Assembly: GCA_041178225.1 (NCBI GenBank)
Contig: JBEGVV010000178.1
Coordinates: forward strand, 1-37,033
Reading direction: 5' to 3'
Length of the DNA: 37,033 bases
Origin: CAIOSQ01 sp041178225
GTDB taxonomy: Bacteria > Pseudomonadota > Alphaproteobacteria > CACIAM-22H2
Shown piece by piece: positions 36,743 through 37,033 of the stretch; the stretch's first letter is position 1; each line of letters opens with the position of its first letter. The translations under genes and the position numbers were made by a program. Under the pieces are notes generated by a model. The model had not been told where the DNA came from. It did not search any database and saw nothing but the letters and a program-made list of their open reading frames with translations.

Positions 36743-37033
36743 GCACGCCCCCGGTCCTCGAGGTCGCCGACCTGCGCGTCCATTTCCCGGTCCGGCGCGG
36801 CCTGGTCTTCGAGCGCATCGCCGGGACCGTGCGCGCGGTCGACGGCGTCAGCTTCGCGATCGGGCGTGGCGAGACGCTGGGCCTCGTCGGCGAAAGCGGC
36901 TGCGGCAAGACCACCGTTGGCCGCGCGATCGTGGGCCTGACGCAGCCGACCTCCGGCGAGATCAGGATCAACGGAGCCGCGGACGGACCGCGCGGACGGC
37001 TGGTGCAGTTCGTGTTCCAGGATCCCTATGCCA
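36739..37033 (+). CDS. Peptide-type ABC transporter ATP-binding protein, DppF/OppF family (5' part)
   Basis: Begins at the ATG in the ATGA overlap with the preceding stop and runs off the right edge; 98 codons are visible. MSTPPVLEVADLRVHFPVRR is followed by a short hydrophobic insert (GLVFERIAG) typical of OppF, then VRAVDGVSF, Walker A VGESGCGKTTVGRAIVGL, and the Q-loop FVFQDPYA at the edge. It should form the ATPase heterodimer with the upstream DppD-type protein and complete the importer. Confidence 0.95.
   Translation, partial: MSTPPVLEVADLRVHFPVRRGLVFERIAGTVRAVDGVSFAIGRGETLGLVGESGCGKTTVGRAIVGLTQPTSGEIRINGAADGPRGRLVQFVFQDPYA

Overview
The window is about 37 kb of gene-dense, very GC-rich DNA. 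A few lines counted by hand gave 65-75% G+C. It carries at least 31 protein genes and no rRNA, tRNA or CRISPR array that I could recognise. The gene style suggests an alphaproteobacterium, probably of the Rhodospirillales/Acetobacterales type. Reasons are the very high GC, many ATGA stop/start overlaps, a class I aspartate aminotransferase of the rhizobial type, several ABC importers for amino acids and peptides, and a PEP-CTERM-like sorting tail. The taxonomic guess is inference, not proof.

Layout. (1) 1-1450: the 3' end of an exported endonuclease/exonuclease/phosphatase-fold protein runs into a repeat-associated tyrosine transposase (RAYT). The RAYT is flanked on both sides by copies of an 18-24 bp repeat, one pair forming a long hairpin. 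(2) 1470-5661: sirtuin and uvrB, translationally coupled on the minus strand, diverge from an isochorismatase-fold hydrolase and a GNAT acetyltransferase. (3) 5752-9075: aspartate aminotransferase with a strong terminator, an enolase-superfamily enzyme, and a vapBC toxin-antitoxin pair whose promoter, operator and start codon overlap. (4) 9151-14229: a third repeat copy, a D-serine-dehydratase-like enzyme, kynureninase, an M20 peptidase and a soluble hybrid histidine kinase. (5) 14557-20867: a long plus-strand cluster of MFS exporter, second isochorismatase-fold hydrolase, complete polar-amino-acid ABC importer and a SelA-like PLP enzyme. (6) 20890-23797: a lone molybdenum hydroxylase large subunit and a small secreted protein. 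(7) 23947-28301: a second enolase-superfamily enzyme with a D-2-hydroxyacid dehydrogenase, an MFS transporter and a SEC-C protein. (8) 28579 to the right edge: an oligopeptide-type ABC importer (A, B, C ... D, F). Between its permease and ATPase genes lie a TIM-barrel protein resembling putative glycosyl hydrolases, an aminotransferase and a Gfo/Idh/MocA oxidoreductase.

How it fits together. Most genes belong to import and breakdown of nitrogen-containing small molecules: amino acids, D-amino acids, kynurenine, amides, peptides and sugar acids. The two clusters of greatest interest are 14557-20867 (hydrolase plus importer plus SelA-like enzyme) and 28579-37033 (importer plus three enzymes). 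Each looks like a dedicated uptake-and-catabolism pathway whose substrate cannot be named from sequence. The other notable system is the RAYT with its own repeat family, including a distant solo copy placed 1 bp after a stop codon.
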